From Pedobacter hartonius (GTDB taxonomy: Bacteria; Bacteroidota; Bacteroidia; Sphingobacteriales; Sphingobacteriaceae): 64,000 nt of DNA. The DNA is taken from NCBI RefSeq assembly GCF_900107535.1, contig NZ_FNRA01000002.1:310001-374000 (forward strand), in the 5' to 3' direction. Shown piece by piece: positions 27,165 through 37,410 of this stretch; the first letter of the stretch is position 1, and the number at the start of each line of letters is the position of its first letter. A program made the translations under genes and the position numbers. Below the pieces are notes generated by a model that did no database searches, had not been told where the DNA came from, and saw only the letters and a list, made by a program, of their open reading frames with translations.

Positions 27165-28351
27165 TAATTCCCCAGTTGTTTCAGCGCAATATAAGCCATC
27201 AGGCCTGTTGATATTTTCATTGCATCCTCATCCACATCAAAATTGGGATGGTGTACGGAATATTTTGTGTCCTTAGCCGCATTTCCGGTACCCAAACGGT
27301 AGAAACATGCGTCTGTCACCTGCGAATAATAAGCGAAATCTTCCGCAGCCATCCATATATCCAGGTCAACCACATTCTCCGCTCCGAGGTAATCTTCTGC
27401 ATAAGCACGTGCACTGGCTGTCACTTTTTCTTCATTGATCAGGAAGGGATACCCATGCATGATCCTGAAATCGCAGCTTCCGCCCATACTCTCTGCAATC
27501 CCTTCAGCCATTTTTTTCATCAGGCGTTTTGCTTCTTTGCGCCAGTCTTCATCGAGCGTTCTGAAGGTACCTTCCATTTTTACTTCATTCGGAATCACAT
27601 TGGTTGCCCCATTGGCGATCACTTTTCCAAAAGAGAGTACCGATGGCAATCTTGGGTCTGCATTCCGGCTAACGATCTGCTGCAGTGCCACAAGGATATG
27701 CGCACTGATCAATACCGGGTCTATATTCTGCTGCGGCTGGGCACCATGCCCGCCTTTACCATGTACAGTGACATATAATTCATCTGTAGAGGCCATATAA
27801 ATTCCCGAACGGAAGCCTACTTTTCCCGCATCGATCAGCGGCATTACATGCTGACCGATAATATGCTGTGGTTTCGGGTTTTCCAGTACCCCTTCAGCGA
27901 TCATCATGCTTGCCCCTCCCGGTAATACCTCTTCCCCGGGCTGGAAGATTAGCTTAATCGTCCCGCCGAACTCTGCTTTCAGTGTATTTAAAATATATGC
28001 AACCCCTAACAGGGACGAGGTGTGTACGTCATGTCCGCAGGCGTGCATCACACCAGGATTTTTTGAAATATACGGTTTATCATTTGCCTCATTGATCGGC
28101 AAAGCATCCATATCTCCGCGCAGGGCAATCACCTGGTCTGAGGGCAGGTCGCCCGTAATTAAACCGACTACGCCCGTATTGGCAAGCCCTTCAAAGGAGA
28201 TGCCCCATTCTGTAAGTTTCGCTTTCACGAAAGCTGAAGTTTCAAATTCTTTAAAAGACAGTTCCGGATTGGCATGGAGGTGACGGCGGTACCCTACTAC
28301 CTCTTCAAAAATGGTACCTGCTAAATGTTGAATCTGCTCTTTATTGATCAT
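27164..28351 (-). CDS. Cytoplasmic M20 family amidohydrolase
   Basis: 395-residue hydrolase of the M20D family (N-acyl-amino-acid or hippurate amidohydrolase) without a signal peptide. Metal-site residues appear in MHACGHDVHTSS, the catalytic base in PGEEVLPGG, the lid-domain His in GKGGHGAQP and the late ligand in MAAEDFAYY. It is a distant paralogue of the exported enzyme at 15532-16836. It lies in the direction secA - SPOR protein - M20 - hypothetical exported protein, 4 bases after the SPOR gene. Confidence 0.88.
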   Translation of the reverse strand: MINKEQIQHLAGTIFEEVVGYRRHLHANPELSFKEFETSAFVKAKLTEWGISFEGLANTGVVGLITGDLPSDQVIALRGDMDALPINEANDKPYISKNPGVMHACGHDVHTSSLLGVAYILNTLKAEFGGTIKLIFQPGEEVLPGGASMMIAEGVLENPKPQHIIGQHVMPLIDAGKVGFRSGIYMASTDELYVTVHGKGGHGAQPQQNIDPVLISAHILVALQQIVSRNADPRLPSVLSFGKVIANGATNVIPNEVKMEGTFRTLDEDWRKEAKRLMKKMAEGIAESMGGSCDFRIMHGYPFLINEEKVTASARAYAEDYLGAENVVDLDIWMAAEDFAYYSQVTDACFYRLGTGNAAKDTKYSVHHPNFDVDEDAMKISTGLMAYIALKQLGN

Positions 28352-28355
28352 AGTT

Positions 28356-28793
28356 TTAATCTAAACCTGGTGCATTAATCTTTTCTCTGAAGATGAACAG
28401 CGTGGCAAATGCCGATCTCAGTTCATTCATCATCCGCTGGGCTTCCAGGCGCGTCCTGAAGTCGCCCACACGCAGATAGTAATTGGGCTCTTTATAAGTA
28501 ATATACGTATTGACCTTTGGATATATTGTCTTAAAGCGGGACTGTTCATTGAACACTTCTCTCCGGTCTGACCCGTAAAAGACCTGCACGCGGTATCCCA
28601 TCATGGATACGATAGTACCATCTCTACGGGAAACGGCAGTTGCAGGTGCAGGCGCAGCTTTTTTACTGAGGGCGATCCTTCTATCGATCAGGCTGTCAAC
28701 CAGCGGATCTTTAATAACTGTCACCACGCCTCTTTTCTGCGCAGACAAGGCAATAGAAAAAAAACAAATAATCAACGTAAAGATTAACTTCAT
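28356..28793 (-). CDS. SPOR-domain exported protein
   Basis: 145-residue secreted protein; the ATG at 28793 gives the signal peptide MKLIFTLIICFFSIALSA before Gln19, whereas an upstream TTG/ATG frame to 28841 only adds a basic stretch. The C-terminal ~75 residues (YRVQVFYGSDRREVFNEQSR ... YLRVGDFRTRLEAQRMMNEL) form a SPOR domain, which binds denuded glycan strands of peptidoglycan at the division site. It is located between the secA terminator and the M20 gene. Confidence 0.85.
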   Translation of the reverse strand: MKLIFTLIICFFSIALSAQKRGVVTVIKDPLVDSLIDRRIALSKKAAPAPATAVSRRDGTIVSMMGYRVQVFYGSDRREVFNEQSRFKTIYPKVNTYITYKEPNYYLRVGDFRTRLEAQRMMNELRSAFATLFIFREKINAPGLD

Positions 28794-28802
28794 AAAGTTT
28801 TT

Positions 28803-28846
28803 AAAAAAAGAATGCCGACTTCTTTTTACAAAAATCGGCATTCTTT
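28803..28846 (-). terminator. Rho-independent terminator of secA
   Basis: Perfect 12-bp stem (28807-28818 with 28835-28846) with a 16-base loop, followed on the minus strand by an uninterrupted T run (28809-28803). It begins 14 bases past the secA stop. Confidence 0.88.
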
Positions 28847-28860
28847 GTGTGTATTACAAA

Positions 28861-31800
28861 TTACATTCCTGCACCATGGCAGTTTTTGTATTTCTTACCG
28901 CTTCCACAAAAGCAGGGATCATTTCTTCCAATCGTCACTTCTTTACGTACAGGTTGCTGCGGAGCAGGCTCACGGGTATCGTCAAACTGGACTTCAGCAC
29001 CTGTGGCCGAAGCAAATTCAGGTTTAGATAATTTCAGCTTGCTTGCAGGTTTTGGTGCCTGCGGAGCTTTAAGGTCATCGGCTTCCTGCTGCACAGGAAT
29101 ACCACCTTTATATAAGAAACTCACTACTTCTTTATTTACTGCGTTCAGCATGTTTTTGAACAGGTTGAATGCTTCCATTTTGTAAATGATCAGTGGGTCT
29201 TTCTGTTCGTAAACTGCGTTTTGTACAGACTGTTTTAACTCGTCCATTTCGCGAAGATGCTCTTTCCATGACTCATCGATTAAGGCCAGAACAATCGTTT
29301 TCTCAAAAGATTTTGTAACTTCTCTTCCATCGTTCAGCATGGCTTTTTTCAGATCAACTGCTACCTGAACGCTTCTTACGCCATCCGTAAACGGAACAAC
29401 GATCTGCTCAACATGGTCGCCACGTTCTTCAAACACCTGTGTCAGCACCGGCATTGCCTGCCCGATGATGGCTTCAGATTTCCTTGTATAAAAGGCTACT
29501 GCCTCTTCAAACAATTTGTCTGTTAAAATATGTACGCTTCTTGAGCTGAATTCAGATTCAGTAATCGCGGTATCCAGGGAGAAGTTCTTGATCACTTCAA
29601 GTTTGAAGCCTTCATAGTTACCTTCTTCCTTATATTCGCTCACTACATCTTCAGCCACGTCAAACACCATATTGTTCATGTCTACATCCAAACGCTCGCC
29701 AAACAGCGCATTCTTACGTTTTGAGTAGATCACCGAACGCTGAGAGTTCATCACATCATCATATTCCAGCAAACGCTTACGGATACCAAAGTTATTCTCT
29801 TCAACTTTTTTCTGTGCACGCTCAATAGATTTCGTGATCATTGAATGCTGGATGACTTCACCATCTTCAATACCCATTTTTACCATGATGTTAGAGATAC
29901 GCTCAGAACCGAATAAGCGCATCAGGTTATCTTCCAGTGAAACGAAGAACTGTGACGATCCCGGATCACCCTGACGGCCTGCACGACCACGCAACTGCCT
30001 GTCTACACGGCGCGACTCATGACGCTCCGTACCTACGATGGCCAAACCACCAGCTTCCTTCACACCGGCACCCAGTTTAATATCCGTACCACGACCCGCC
30101 ATATTCGTAGCGATGGTCACTGTTCCTGCCTGACCGGCTTCAGCCACGATATCGGCTTCCTTCTGGTGCATCTTCGCATTCAGTACATTGTGTTTGATCC
30201 CTCTGAGTTTCAGCATGCGGCTCAACAGTTCAGAGATCTCTACCGAAGTAGTACCCACCAATACCGGGCGGCCTGCTTCAGTCAGTTTTACGATCTCCTC
30301 GGCAACTGCATTATATTTTTCGCGGATGGTACGGTAAACGTAATCCTGCTCATCTTTTCTTGACATTACCCGGTTGGTAGGAATTTCTACCACATCCAGT
30401 TTATAAATAGACCAGAACTCACCAGATTCTGTAGTTGCCGTCCCCGTCATACCACATAACTTATGGTACATACGGAAGAAGTTCTGTAAAGTAACCGTAG
30501 CATAGGTTTGTGAAGCATCTTCAACTTTCACATTTTCTTTTGCCTCGATCGCCTGGTGCAAGCCATCCGAATAACGGCGGCCATCCATGATACGGCCTGT
30601 TTGCTCATCTACAATTTTGATCTTACCTTCATCGATGATGTATTCTACATCGATCTCAAATAAAGTATAGGCTTTCAGCAACTGGTTCACCGAGTGCACG
30701 CGTTCTGCTTTGATCGAATAATCGCGCATCAGCTCGTCTTTTCTCGAGATCTTCTCTTCGCTGTCCAGCGTTGATTTTTCAATCTCAGCAATTTCAGTAC
30801 CTACATCCGGCAATACGAAGAAATGTTCGTCTTCACCGGATTTAGTGATCAGCTCAATTCCTTTTTCCGTCAGTTCTACCTGGTTGTTTTTCTCATCGAT
30901 ATAGAAATAAAGATGTGAATCTACCTTTGGCATGTTCTTGGACTGATCGGCCATATAATGATTTTCAGTTTTCAGGAGGACCTGCTTATTGCTTCCTTCA
31001 CTTAAAAACTTGATCAGTGCTTTATTTTTTGGTAAACCACGGTGAGCCCTTAACAGCGCTAAACCACCTTCACCTTCTTCGGTTCCGGCTTTACCGTCAT
31101 TGATTAATTTCTTTGCTTCATTTAAAGCTTTGGTCACATATTCTTTCTGTGCATTCACCAACCGCTCTATCCTTGGTTTCAGTTCATGGAACTCATGCTG
31201 GTCTCCAAAAGGAACAGGTCCTGAGATGATGAGTGGTGTACGGGCATCATCGATCAGTACTGAATCGACCTCATCCACCATAGCGAAATGCAGCTTGCGC
31301 TGTACCAACTGGCCCGGTTCCTGTGCCATATTATCACGCAGGTAATCAAAACCAAACTCATTATTTGTGCCATAAGTGATGTCAGCCAGGTAAGCATCCC
31401 TGCGCTGCTGCGAGTTAGGCTCATGTTTATCAATACAGTCTACCCTTAAACCATGGAATTCGAACAGAGGTCCGTTCCATTCCGAGTCACGACGTGCCAG
31501 GTAATCATTCACTGTAACGATGTGTACACCCTGTCCTGCCAGCGCGTTCAGATACGCCGGCAATGTACTTACCAGGGTTTTACCCTCCCCAGTGGCCATC
31601 TCGGCGATTTTACCATTGTGTAATACAATACCACCGATCAACTGCACATCATAGTGAACCATGTTCCACACTACCGTGCTTCCCGCAGCATCCCAGGAGT
31701 TTGCCCAGAAAGCCTTATCACCTTCAATCTTCACATTGGCCCTGCGCGAAGCATATTCTCTGTCATATGCCGAGGCAGTAACTTCCAGTTTTTCATTTTC

Positions 31801-32166
31801 AGCGAAACGTCTTGAGGTTTCCTTTACTACAGCAAAAGCTTCAGGAAGGATTTCCATCAGTACAACTTCCAGTTCTTTATCCCTGTCTTTGATTAAAAGA
31901 TCGATTTGTTCATAGATCGAGGTTTTCTCCGGCAAAGACAAGTCCTGACCTTCAGCATCTGCTTTCAGTCCGCTTATTTTACCATCGATTTCTGCTAAAG
32001 ATTTGGCGATAACATCTTTAAAGTAGACGGTTTTGTTACGCAATTCATCATTGCTTAAAGCCAAAAGCTTAGCATATTCCTCATTTATTTTGATGACAAG
32101 TGGTTGGATTGCCTTAATATCTCTATCCGATTTGCTTCCAAAAACTTTGGTTAAAAATCCTAACAT
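28861..32166 (-). CDS. secA: Preprotein translocase ATPase SecA
   Basis: Motor of the general secretion pathway, driving unfolded preproteins through SecYEG. 1101 residues, longer than the E. coli protein because of inserts typical of Bacteroidota. Walker A is [14 protein letters not shown], the DEAD-like motif is [16 protein letters not shown], and the second RecA domain has [13 protein letters not shown] and [14 protein letters not shown]. The C-terminus is the zinc-binding SEC-C tail, [18 protein letters not shown]. It ends at the terminator 28803-28846. SecG is also encoded in this window at 51383. Confidence 0.97.
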   Translation of the reverse strand: MLGFLTKVFGSKSDRDIKAIQPLVIKINEEYAKLLALSNDELRNKTVYFKDVIAKSLAEIDGKISGLKADAEGQDLSLPEKTSIYEQIDLLIKDRDKELEVVLMEILPEAFAVVKETSRRFAENEKLEVTASAYDREYASRRANVKIEGDKAFWANSWDAAGSTVVWNMVHYDVQLIGGIVLHNGKIAEMATGEGKTLVSTLPAYLNALAGQGVHIVTVNDYLARRDSEWNGPLFEFHGLRVDCIDKHEPNSQQRRDAYLADITYGTNNEFGFDYLRDNMAQEPGQLVQRKLHFAMVDEVDSVLIDDARTPLIISGPVPFGDQHEFHELKPRIERLVNAQKEYVTKALNEAKKLINDGKAGTEEGEGGLALLRAHRGLPKNKALIKFLSEGSNKQVLLKTENHYMADQSKNMPKVDSHLYFYIDEKNNQVELTEKGIELITKSGEDEHFFVLPDVGTEIAEIEKSTLDSEEKISRKDELMRDYSIKAERVHSVNQLLKAYTLFEIDVEYIIDEGKIKIVDEQTGRIMDGRRYSDGLHQAIEAKENVKVEDASQTYATVTLQNFFRMYHKLCGMTGTATTESGEFWSIYKLDVVEIPTNRVMSRKDEQDYVYRTIREKYNAVAEEIVKLTEAGRPVLVGTTSVEISELLSRMLKLRGIKHNVLNAKMHQKEADIVAEAGQAGTVTIATNMAGRGTDIKLGAGVKEAGGLAIVGTERHESRRVDRQLRGRAGRQGDPGSSQFFVSLEDNLMRLFGSERISNIMVKMGIEDGEVIQHSMITKSIERAQKKVEENNFGIRKRLLEYDDVMNSQRSVIYSKRKNALFGERLDVDMNNMVFDVAEDVVSEYKEEGNYEGFKLEVIKNFSLDTAITESEFSSRSVHILTDKLFEEAVAFYTRKSEAIIGQAMPVLTQVFEERGDHVEQIVVPFTDGVRSVQVAVDLKKAMLNDGREVTKSFEKTIVLALIDESWKEHLREMDELKQSVQNAVYEQKDPLIIYKMEAFNLFKNMLNAVNKEVVSFLYKGGIPVQQEADDLKAPQAPKPASKLKLSKPEFASATGAEVQFDDTREPAPQQPVRKEVTIGRNDPCFCGSGKKYKNCHGAGM

Positions 32167-32384
32167 CGTTTTTATCTGTGTTTATTTATTTAAAAATCAT
32201 GATTTTACAACAACCAAGCCATAGCAGTCAACAGGTCACTTTGGCAGTTGCCGGGCCATAAAAATACAAATAATCTCGCATATTGATCAGACAGTATTGC
32301 TTTATTTGGAAAGACAAGTACAAATTGTCATCCTGCTGTAAGGATTAAATCAAAAGATAAACTATATATTTTAGGCAAAGCGTT

Positions 32385-32392
32385 TATCTTTG
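32385..32392 (+). promoter_or_regulatory. Possible -7 element just before purD
   Basis: TATCTTTG matches the Bacteroidota -7 consensus and ends 5 bases before the purD ATG, which would make the transcript leaderless. A matching -33 TTG is not visible, so this is tentative. Confidence 0.3.
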
Positions 32393-32397
32393 CCCAT

Positions 32398-33669
32398 ATG
32401 AATATCTTATTATTAGGTTCTGGCGGAAGAGAAAGTGCTTTCGCCTGGAAGATGAGCCAGTCTGAACAATGCTCAAAACTATTTATCGCACCCGGAAACG
32501 GTGGAACGGGAGCGTACGGTAAAAATGTAAATCTAAATCCAAATGATTTTGAGGCCATCAAAAAGTTTGTTTTGGCAGAAAACATTGAGCTTGTAGTGGT
32601 AGGACCCGAAGAACCTCTGGTAAATGGTATTCATGACTTTTTTGCTGCCGATGAGCAGCTTTTAAAAATTCCGGTGATCGGCCCTAAAAAAGAAGGTGCT
32701 ATCCTGGAAGGCAGTAAAGATTTTTCAAAGGAATTTATGGCACGCCACGGCATCCCTACCCCGGCATCGAAATCCTTCACCAATGAAACACTGGCCCAGG
32801 GGCTGTCCTACCTGCAACACCATAACCTGCCGGTGGTATTAAAAGCCGACGGACTGGCAGCAGGCAAGGGCGTGGTGATCTGCGAAACCACCGCTGATGC
32901 ACAGGATGAATTGAAACTGATGCTGGGCGGCAAATTCGGCAATGCCGGATCACTGGTGGTCATCGAAGAATACCTGACCGGCATTGAGCTGTCTGTATTT
33001 GTACTGACCGACGGAGACAATTATGTGATCCTGCCGGAAGCGAAAGATTACAAAAAGATAGGACAGGGAGACACCGGCTTAAATACAGGCGGTATGGGTT
33101 CTGTTTCGCCCGTGCCATTTGCCGATAAGAAATTCTTAAATGAAGTAGAGCAAACGATCATTATCCCTACGATTGAGGGACTGAAAAAAGACAATATAGA
33201 TTATACCGGTTTTATCTTCTTTGGCCTGTTCAAAGTGGGTGATAAACCAATGATCATTGAATACAACTGCCGCATGGGAGACCCTGAAACGGAAAGTGTG
33301 CTGCCAAGGATTGAAAATGACCTGGTAGAACTGTTCATGGCTACTGCACAGAAACGCCTGAAGGATGTGACACTGAAGATCAGCCCGAAAAGTGCTGCTA
33401 CTGTAATGATCGTTGCAGGCGGTTACCCGGGAGAGTATGAAAAAGGTAAAGCCATGACAGGGATTGACAACATGCGCAGGTCCCTCGCTTTCCATGCGGG
33501 AACCATGCTGGAAGGCGGTGTGATCAAAAGCAACGGCGGACGCGTACTGGCCGTGACAAGTTTACAGGACGATATGTTCGAAGCACTGCAATCAGCTACT
33601 GCTGATGCCGCGAGGGTATATTTTGACGGAAAGTATTTCAGGGAAGATATCGGGTTTGACCTGATGTAA
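32398..33669 (+). CDS. purD: Phosphoribosylamine-glycine ligase
   Basis: Second step of purine synthesis: joins phosphoribosylamine and glycine with ATP. 423 residues, the usual length. The N-terminus MNILLLGSGGRESAFAWK is the family dinucleotide-like fold, VVGPEEPLVNGI and the ATP-grasp elements VVLKADGLAAGKGVVI and IIEYNCRMGDPETE are all present. Transcribed alone, divergent from secA, and ended by a terminator at 33688-33722. Confidence 0.97.
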   Translation: MNILLLGSGGRESAFAWKMSQSEQCSKLFIAPGNGGTGAYGKNVNLNPNDFEAIKKFVLAENIELVVVGPEEPLVNGIHDFFAADEQLLKIPVIGPKKEGAILEGSKDFSKEFMARHGIPTPASKSFTNETLAQGLSYLQHHNLPVVLKADGLAAGKGVVICETTADAQDELKLMLGGKFGNAGSLVVIEEYLTGIELSVFVLTDGDNYVILPEAKDYKKIGQGDTGLNTGGMGSVSPVPFADKKFLNEVEQTIIIPTIEGLKKDNIDYTGFIFFGLFKVGDKPMIIEYNCRMGDPETESVLPRIENDLVELFMATAQKRLKDVTLKISPKSAATVMIVAGGYPGEYEKGKAMTGIDNMRRSLAFHAGTMLEGGVIKSNGGRVLAVTSLQDDMFEALQSATADAARVYFDGKYFREDIGFDLM

Positions 33670-33687
33670 TATTAATTATCTGAATAG

Positions 33688-33722
33688 AAAAGGCCCTGAA
33701 ATCTTTGTGATCAGGGCCTTTT
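33688..33722 (+). terminator. Rho-independent terminator of purD
   Basis: 12-bp perfect stem AAAAGGCCCTGA (33688-33699) with 33711-33722, an 11-base loop, then a T-rich stretch. It lies 18 bases after the stop. Confidence 0.88.
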
Positions 33723-34426
33723 GTTTTTCCGGCACTTTGTGAAACGCTTCAGTATAGCTTAATGGTCACTGATCAATAAGAAGCCTTACAGTTTACCCTA
33801 AAAAATGCCCGGGAAGGCAAAGAGATTACGGTAGATGTAATTAAAGAAATTAATGCAAGAACAGGAACATTCAGGAAAGGCAACGTTACATCATTTGATT
33901 CTGATGTGTTTGAACCTGTACAGAACTCACATAAAACTTATGCAGAACCCGCATCTTGGCTGGGGTTGGTGTGGGGTTGATCTGCGGTTACGCTGCGGTT
34001 GCCTGCTTATACCCACGACAACCCCAGACCAACCCCAGCAAGACCACACCGGAAATACAGGTTTTGTACGAGTTCTATACGTGTTCAGTATCAGTTTATA
34101 CCCCGTTATTACCAGATTAGTGGATACTAATATATGAGTTCAGAAAACAGTCACCTGTTAAAACCATTATTTCAAAAAAAACAACACAATAAACCTAACC
34201 AGCTATATGATAAACAATAAAACACATACAACTATTATTTTTTTATAAATCAAAATCACCTGGGAAGTTCCGGATACAGCGAAAAGATCTTTCACTCACT
34301 GTAGCAATCCCTGAAGCATGTATTGGGAATAAATTCCATTTATGGATGTTCTTCGTTTCACCAGATTGGAAAAACGTTTCAAACAGCGACTATATAGGAC
34401 GGGTACAACTTTTGACGGCAGAAAAA
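33723..34426. other. Gene-poor stretch with gene debris and a long inverted repeat
   Basis: No intact gene. An open frame without start codon at 33780-33980 reads plausible protein (NAREGKEITVDVIKEINART) and stops inside the left arm of the inverted repeat described separately; it may be the remnant of a lost gene of unknown family. From 34100 to 34420 the sequence is AT-rich with no coding signal that I trust. Confidence 0.5.
33959..34039. repeat. 21-bp imperfect inverted repeat, G-rich/C-rich arms
   Basis: The left arm 33959-33979 (GCTGGGGTTGGTGTGGGGTT plus G) and the right arm 34019-34039 are complementary at 20 of 21 positions, with a 39-base spacer. Each arm also contains an internal near-repeat (TGGGGTTGG / TGGGGTTG). 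It lies in debris, not after an intact gene, and no T run follows. Confidence 0.65.
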
Positions 34427-34747
34427 TTATTTCTTTTTTTGACTGGTATTACCTGTTGATACGCCTCCTGTGCCATTTGTTCCGGTACCATTACCGCCGT
34501 TCGTACCTGTATCTCCATTGTTGTTGCCACCAGTTGTTCCGCTGGTAACAGCACTACTGCCGGCAGTACCGGAGCCCGTAGTTGCAGAATCGGTCATACC
34601 CTTTCCAGCTGTGGTAGTATCAGCCATTGAGGTGTCCACCGTTGTAGATGAGGTATCAGCTTGATCTCCACTATTTTTGTTTGAATTGCTGCATCCTGCG
34701 TAAACCACCCCGGTTAAAGCTAAGATTGTAAACAGTTTATATTTCAT
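34427..34747 (-). CDS. Low-complexity putative lipoprotein
   Basis: 106 residues. A lipoprotein signal (MKYKLFTILALTGVVYAGC, Cys19) precedes a mature region made almost only of Ser, Thr, Gly, Asn, Asp and Ala (TTAGKGMTDSATTGSGTAG, NGGNGTGTNGTGG), ending in QKKK. No domain is recognisable; such tails are flexible and surface-type. It stands alone in a gene-poor patch. The clean signal and frame support a real gene, but the low complexity makes function unreadable. Confidence 0.6.
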   Translation of the reverse strand: MKYKLFTILALTGVVYAGCSNSNKNSGDQADTSSTTVDTSMADTTTAGKGMTDSATTGSGTAGSSAVTSGTTGGNNNGDTGTNGGNGTGTNGTGGVSTGNTSQKKK

Positions 34748-35179
34748 TTTTCTCTTCTTAATGATTATTTGGATCTTTTTAGCATAACCCTTAGAGCGGA
34801 GAAATAGTTTGTGACAATTCCATTTTCAGTGAACTTAAGTACTAATTACTCAGGCCACTTTATAAAACGGATATTCTTTTCATCTTATCAGTGTTTTTAA
34901 AAACGAAGAAATATGCTAAATTGAATATTATGATAATTATTGAAACGGATCGTCTGTATTTCAGGGAGATATTTGAGAATGAATTCGAAAGGTAAATCAC
35001 TGCTATAGTTAGCACCTGATCTATCGGTCAAAAATAAGATCGAACTGCATGGTTCCAAGTTTATGCCAATATTGATAATATACGCTAAAGCGCTGTTGTC
35101 AATGATTTGGAAGGATGTCATTCATAAAAGCGTTCAATATCGAACGGCAGGCGTACGGTAGCGGATAGTTGTGTACAGG
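34748..35179. other. Gene-poor stretch between the lipoprotein and the arginase-fold gene
   Basis: Holds only the short GNAT remnant at 34930-34995; the rest is interrupted in all frames. A 74-codon frame on the minus strand (34897-35121) has no recognisable features. Confidence 0.5.
34930..34995 (+). pseudogene. N-terminal remnant of a GNAT acetyltransferase
   Basis: 21 codons, MIIIETDRLYFREIFENEFER and a stop, match the first strand and helix of RimJ/RimL-type GNAT acetyltransferases (IETDRLxLRExxxxDFE). Nothing after the stop resembles the rest of the domain in any frame, so it is a truncated leftover. Confidence 0.6.
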
Positions 35180-36367
35180 TTACAGCAACTTCTGATACGT
35201 ACGCCACCACAGATCGGGCATCTCACCATTCACCGCTACCATATAATCTTCATACCGGCAGGGAACCAGGTGATAACGTTCATTTTTAGACATCCCTGTA
35301 GGATAAGGTACCTGCATCCACCAGCGGTCAGATTTCTTGCTTTTCACAAAAAGCATTTCCCCGGAACCGTCTTTCAGGCTGGCCCTGTAGATCAGATACT
35401 GCGATTTTGGATTTAAAGGAAAATCTTTTTTCCTGTTATAAAAACCATCGATAAAATACCAGACCATTTGTGCCAGCAGCATGGCTGTCTGGCTGCTGTC
35501 GTCAAATGCAGGGTTAAATTCGTAAAACCCAATAGACGTCAGCTTGTCGTTCAAACCCGCATAATGGGCAATCTTACAGGCCTGCTCGCCATAAAACCCG
35601 TTGGGGTTTGCATTGCCATTCGCCGAAGCATCAGAAGAGCGGATAGCGGAAAGGTCAAAACTTACCATATTGGCATTCCTCATCACAGGCTCTACAGAAC
35701 TGATCTCAGTAGAAAACTCGCCTAAACGGTGCACATCAAAATACAGCTTGTTCATCACCTTCAGGCTGTCCTGATTTACAAAATAGGTTTGATAGCCTAC
35801 ATTGCTGAAATTGAACAGGTAATTGGGCTGATGTAAAAAGATCTTATTCAGGTAACTGTCAGAGCGCGTGGCAATACTGTTCTCATCATGACCATCATCC
35901 TCCAGGTCAAACTTATTGTCTACCACTACCAGGTCCACTTTCTGCTCCAGGCTTTCATAAGCCATATACTGTGCATAGGTAAGGTCCTGCCCCCCGCCAA
36001 TGATCACCGGTATGATATTCAGTTTGATCAACTCTGTAACCACGGTTTTCAGTGCGATATAGGTATCAGGGATACTTTCCCCGGCCTTAATGTTTCCGAG
36101 GTCGATGATGCGGCTGCTGAAAGCGCCCTCATTTAAAAGATAGAACTGCTCCCTGAAATAATCAGGGCCCAGGGAACAGCCGTTATTATTTACCGCAGCG
36201 CGGTCATCCTTAACGCCAACAATGGCCATATCATATTCTTCATCTCCGAGTTCGGGAAATTTCTCTGTGTAAAAACTGGCCTTTAATCCCAGCTGACTGG
36301 TATAAAATCCCTGTTTAGGAGTGAATTTTTCGGGAATTAAAGGGGAGAAAAAATCGGATAATGACAT
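35180..36367 (-). CDS. Arginase/formimidoylglutamase-fold protein with altered metal site
   Basis: 395-residue ureohydrolase-superfamily protein; the ATG at 36367 is chosen over a TTG at 36391. The alignment anchors are clear, but the Mn ligands differ from true arginases: GGDHS is GGGQD (Gln127 for His), DAHxD is DNKFD (Asp150, Lys152, Asp154, so His is Lys) and SxDxD is SFDLS (Asp238, Ser240). Three of six ligands are lost, so the classic two-manganese hydrolase chemistry is unlikely. A C-terminal extension after residue 310 is extra to the fold. It is divergent from the epimerase gene. Annotation pipelines will probably call it formimidoylglutamase; I would not assume activity. Confidence 0.8.
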   Translation of the reverse strand: MSLSDFFSPLIPEKFTPKQGFYTSQLGLKASFYTEKFPELGDEEYDMAIVGVKDDRAAVNNNGCSLGPDYFREQFYLLNEGAFSSRIIDLGNIKAGESIPDTYIALKTVVTELIKLNIIPVIIGGGQDLTYAQYMAYESLEQKVDLVVVDNKFDLEDDGHDENSIATRSDSYLNKIFLHQPNYLFNFSNVGYQTYFVNQDSLKVMNKLYFDVHRLGEFSTEISSVEPVMRNANMVSFDLSAIRSSDASANGNANPNGFYGEQACKIAHYAGLNDKLTSIGFYEFNPAFDDSSQTAMLLAQMVWYFIDGFYNRKKDFPLNPKSQYLIYRASLKDGSGEMLFVKSKKSDRWWMQVPYPTGMSKNERYHLVPCRYEDYMVAVNGEMPDLWWRTYQKLL

Positions 36368-36440
36368 AATTGATATAATGTATGCCGCCAAATATCTATT
36401 TTTGAGACCATATATTAATGAACATCCTAAAAAAAATGAA

Positions 36441-37409
36441 ATGATTTTAGTTACCGGTGCTACAGGTTTTTTAGGGTCAGAGCTGATTGATCAGCTCACG
36501 CGGCAGGGAAAAAAACTACGGGCATTAAAACGGGAAACGTCGGTTATCCCTGTGCTACTAAAGGACAACTCATTGGTTGAATGGTTTGTAACAGAAATTA
36601 ACGACCTCGCTTCGCTGGAAGATGCATTTGAAGGGATCACCCAGGTGTACCACTGTGCGGCACTGGTTTCCTTTAATCCAAAAGACAAGGCAGAACTGCT
36701 GAAGATCAATATTGAAGGCACCAGCAACATTGCCAATCTCTGTACAACTTATGGTGCAAGGCTGCTCCATGTCAGCTCTGTGGGCGCCCTTGGCGAACCC
36801 AAAAAGGGTATGCAGATCACTGAAGATGATTACTGGGAATACGATTCGAAAGTACATTTCTATGCCATCTCCAAATATGAGAGTGAAATGGAAGTCTGGC
36901 GAAGTATAGCAGAAGGGCTGGACGCGGTGATCATTAATCCTACGATCATGATCGGTGCCAATGCCGGTAATAAAGGCACTGGTGCGATCTTTCAGCTGAT
37001 ACGCGAAGGACTCAAATATTACACTGCCGGGGCGACGGGCATTGTGGATGTAAGTGACGTGGCAAAAAGCATGATCGCATTGATGGAAAGTGATGTCACT
37101 GCCGAAAGATTTACCATCTCGGCGGAGAATTATTATTATAAGCAGTTTTTTTCGGAGATTGCCGCGGGTTTTGGTGTGAAAGCCCCGGCTAAAGAAGCGG
37201 CTCCATGGATGCTCGGCATCGCCTGGCGTGCAGCAAGAGTCCTTTCATTGTTTACAGGGAAAGCACCTGCGCTCAGCTCCGATCTGGCACGCAGCAGTAT
37301 GAATATCAGCCTGTATAGCAACGATAAAATTAAAAAAATAACGGGTATTACCTTTAAGCCCCTGCATGAAAGTATCAAGGAAGTATGTGCAGGTTTAATA
37401 AAAAACTAA
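36441..37409 (+). CDS. NAD(P)-dependent epimerase/dehydratase family protein
   Basis: 322-residue extended short-chain dehydrogenase from the ATG at 36441. The Rossmann motif is at the very start (MILVTGATGFLGSELIDQL) and the catalytic YxxxK is YAISK, with Ser in HVSSVGAL, typical of dihydroflavonol-4-reductase-like or sterol-dehydrogenase-like members. The frame opens at 36321 but those codons overlap the start of the divergent arginase-fold gene. It is followed after one base by the SerB-ACT gene, so the two are probably co-transcribed. Substrate not deducible. Confidence 0.85.
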   Translation: MILVTGATGFLGSELIDQLTRQGKKLRALKRETSVIPVLLKDNSLVEWFVTEINDLASLEDAFEGITQVYHCAALVSFNPKDKAELLKINIEGTSNIANLCTTYGARLLHVSSVGALGEPKKGMQITEDDYWEYDSKVHFYAISKYESEMEVWRSIAEGLDAVIINPTIMIGANAGNKGTGAIFQLIREGLKYYTAGATGIVDVSDVAKSMIALMESDVTAERFTISAENYYYKQFFSEIAAGFGVKAPAKEAAPWMLGIAWRAARVLSLFTGKAPALSSDLARSSMNISLYSNDKIKKITGITFKPLHESIKEVCAGLIKN

Positions 37410-37410
37410 G

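Noticed and set aside
33853..34137. 94-codon plus-strand frame in the gene-poor patch
   Set aside because: It runs through both arms of the inverted repeat, has an odd Trp/Cys/His-rich composition and no recognisable motif.
34342..34548. 68-codon plus-strand frame antisense to the lipoprotein end
   Set aside because: The first 30 residues could be debris of a gene, but the remainder is a shadow of low-complexity sequence.
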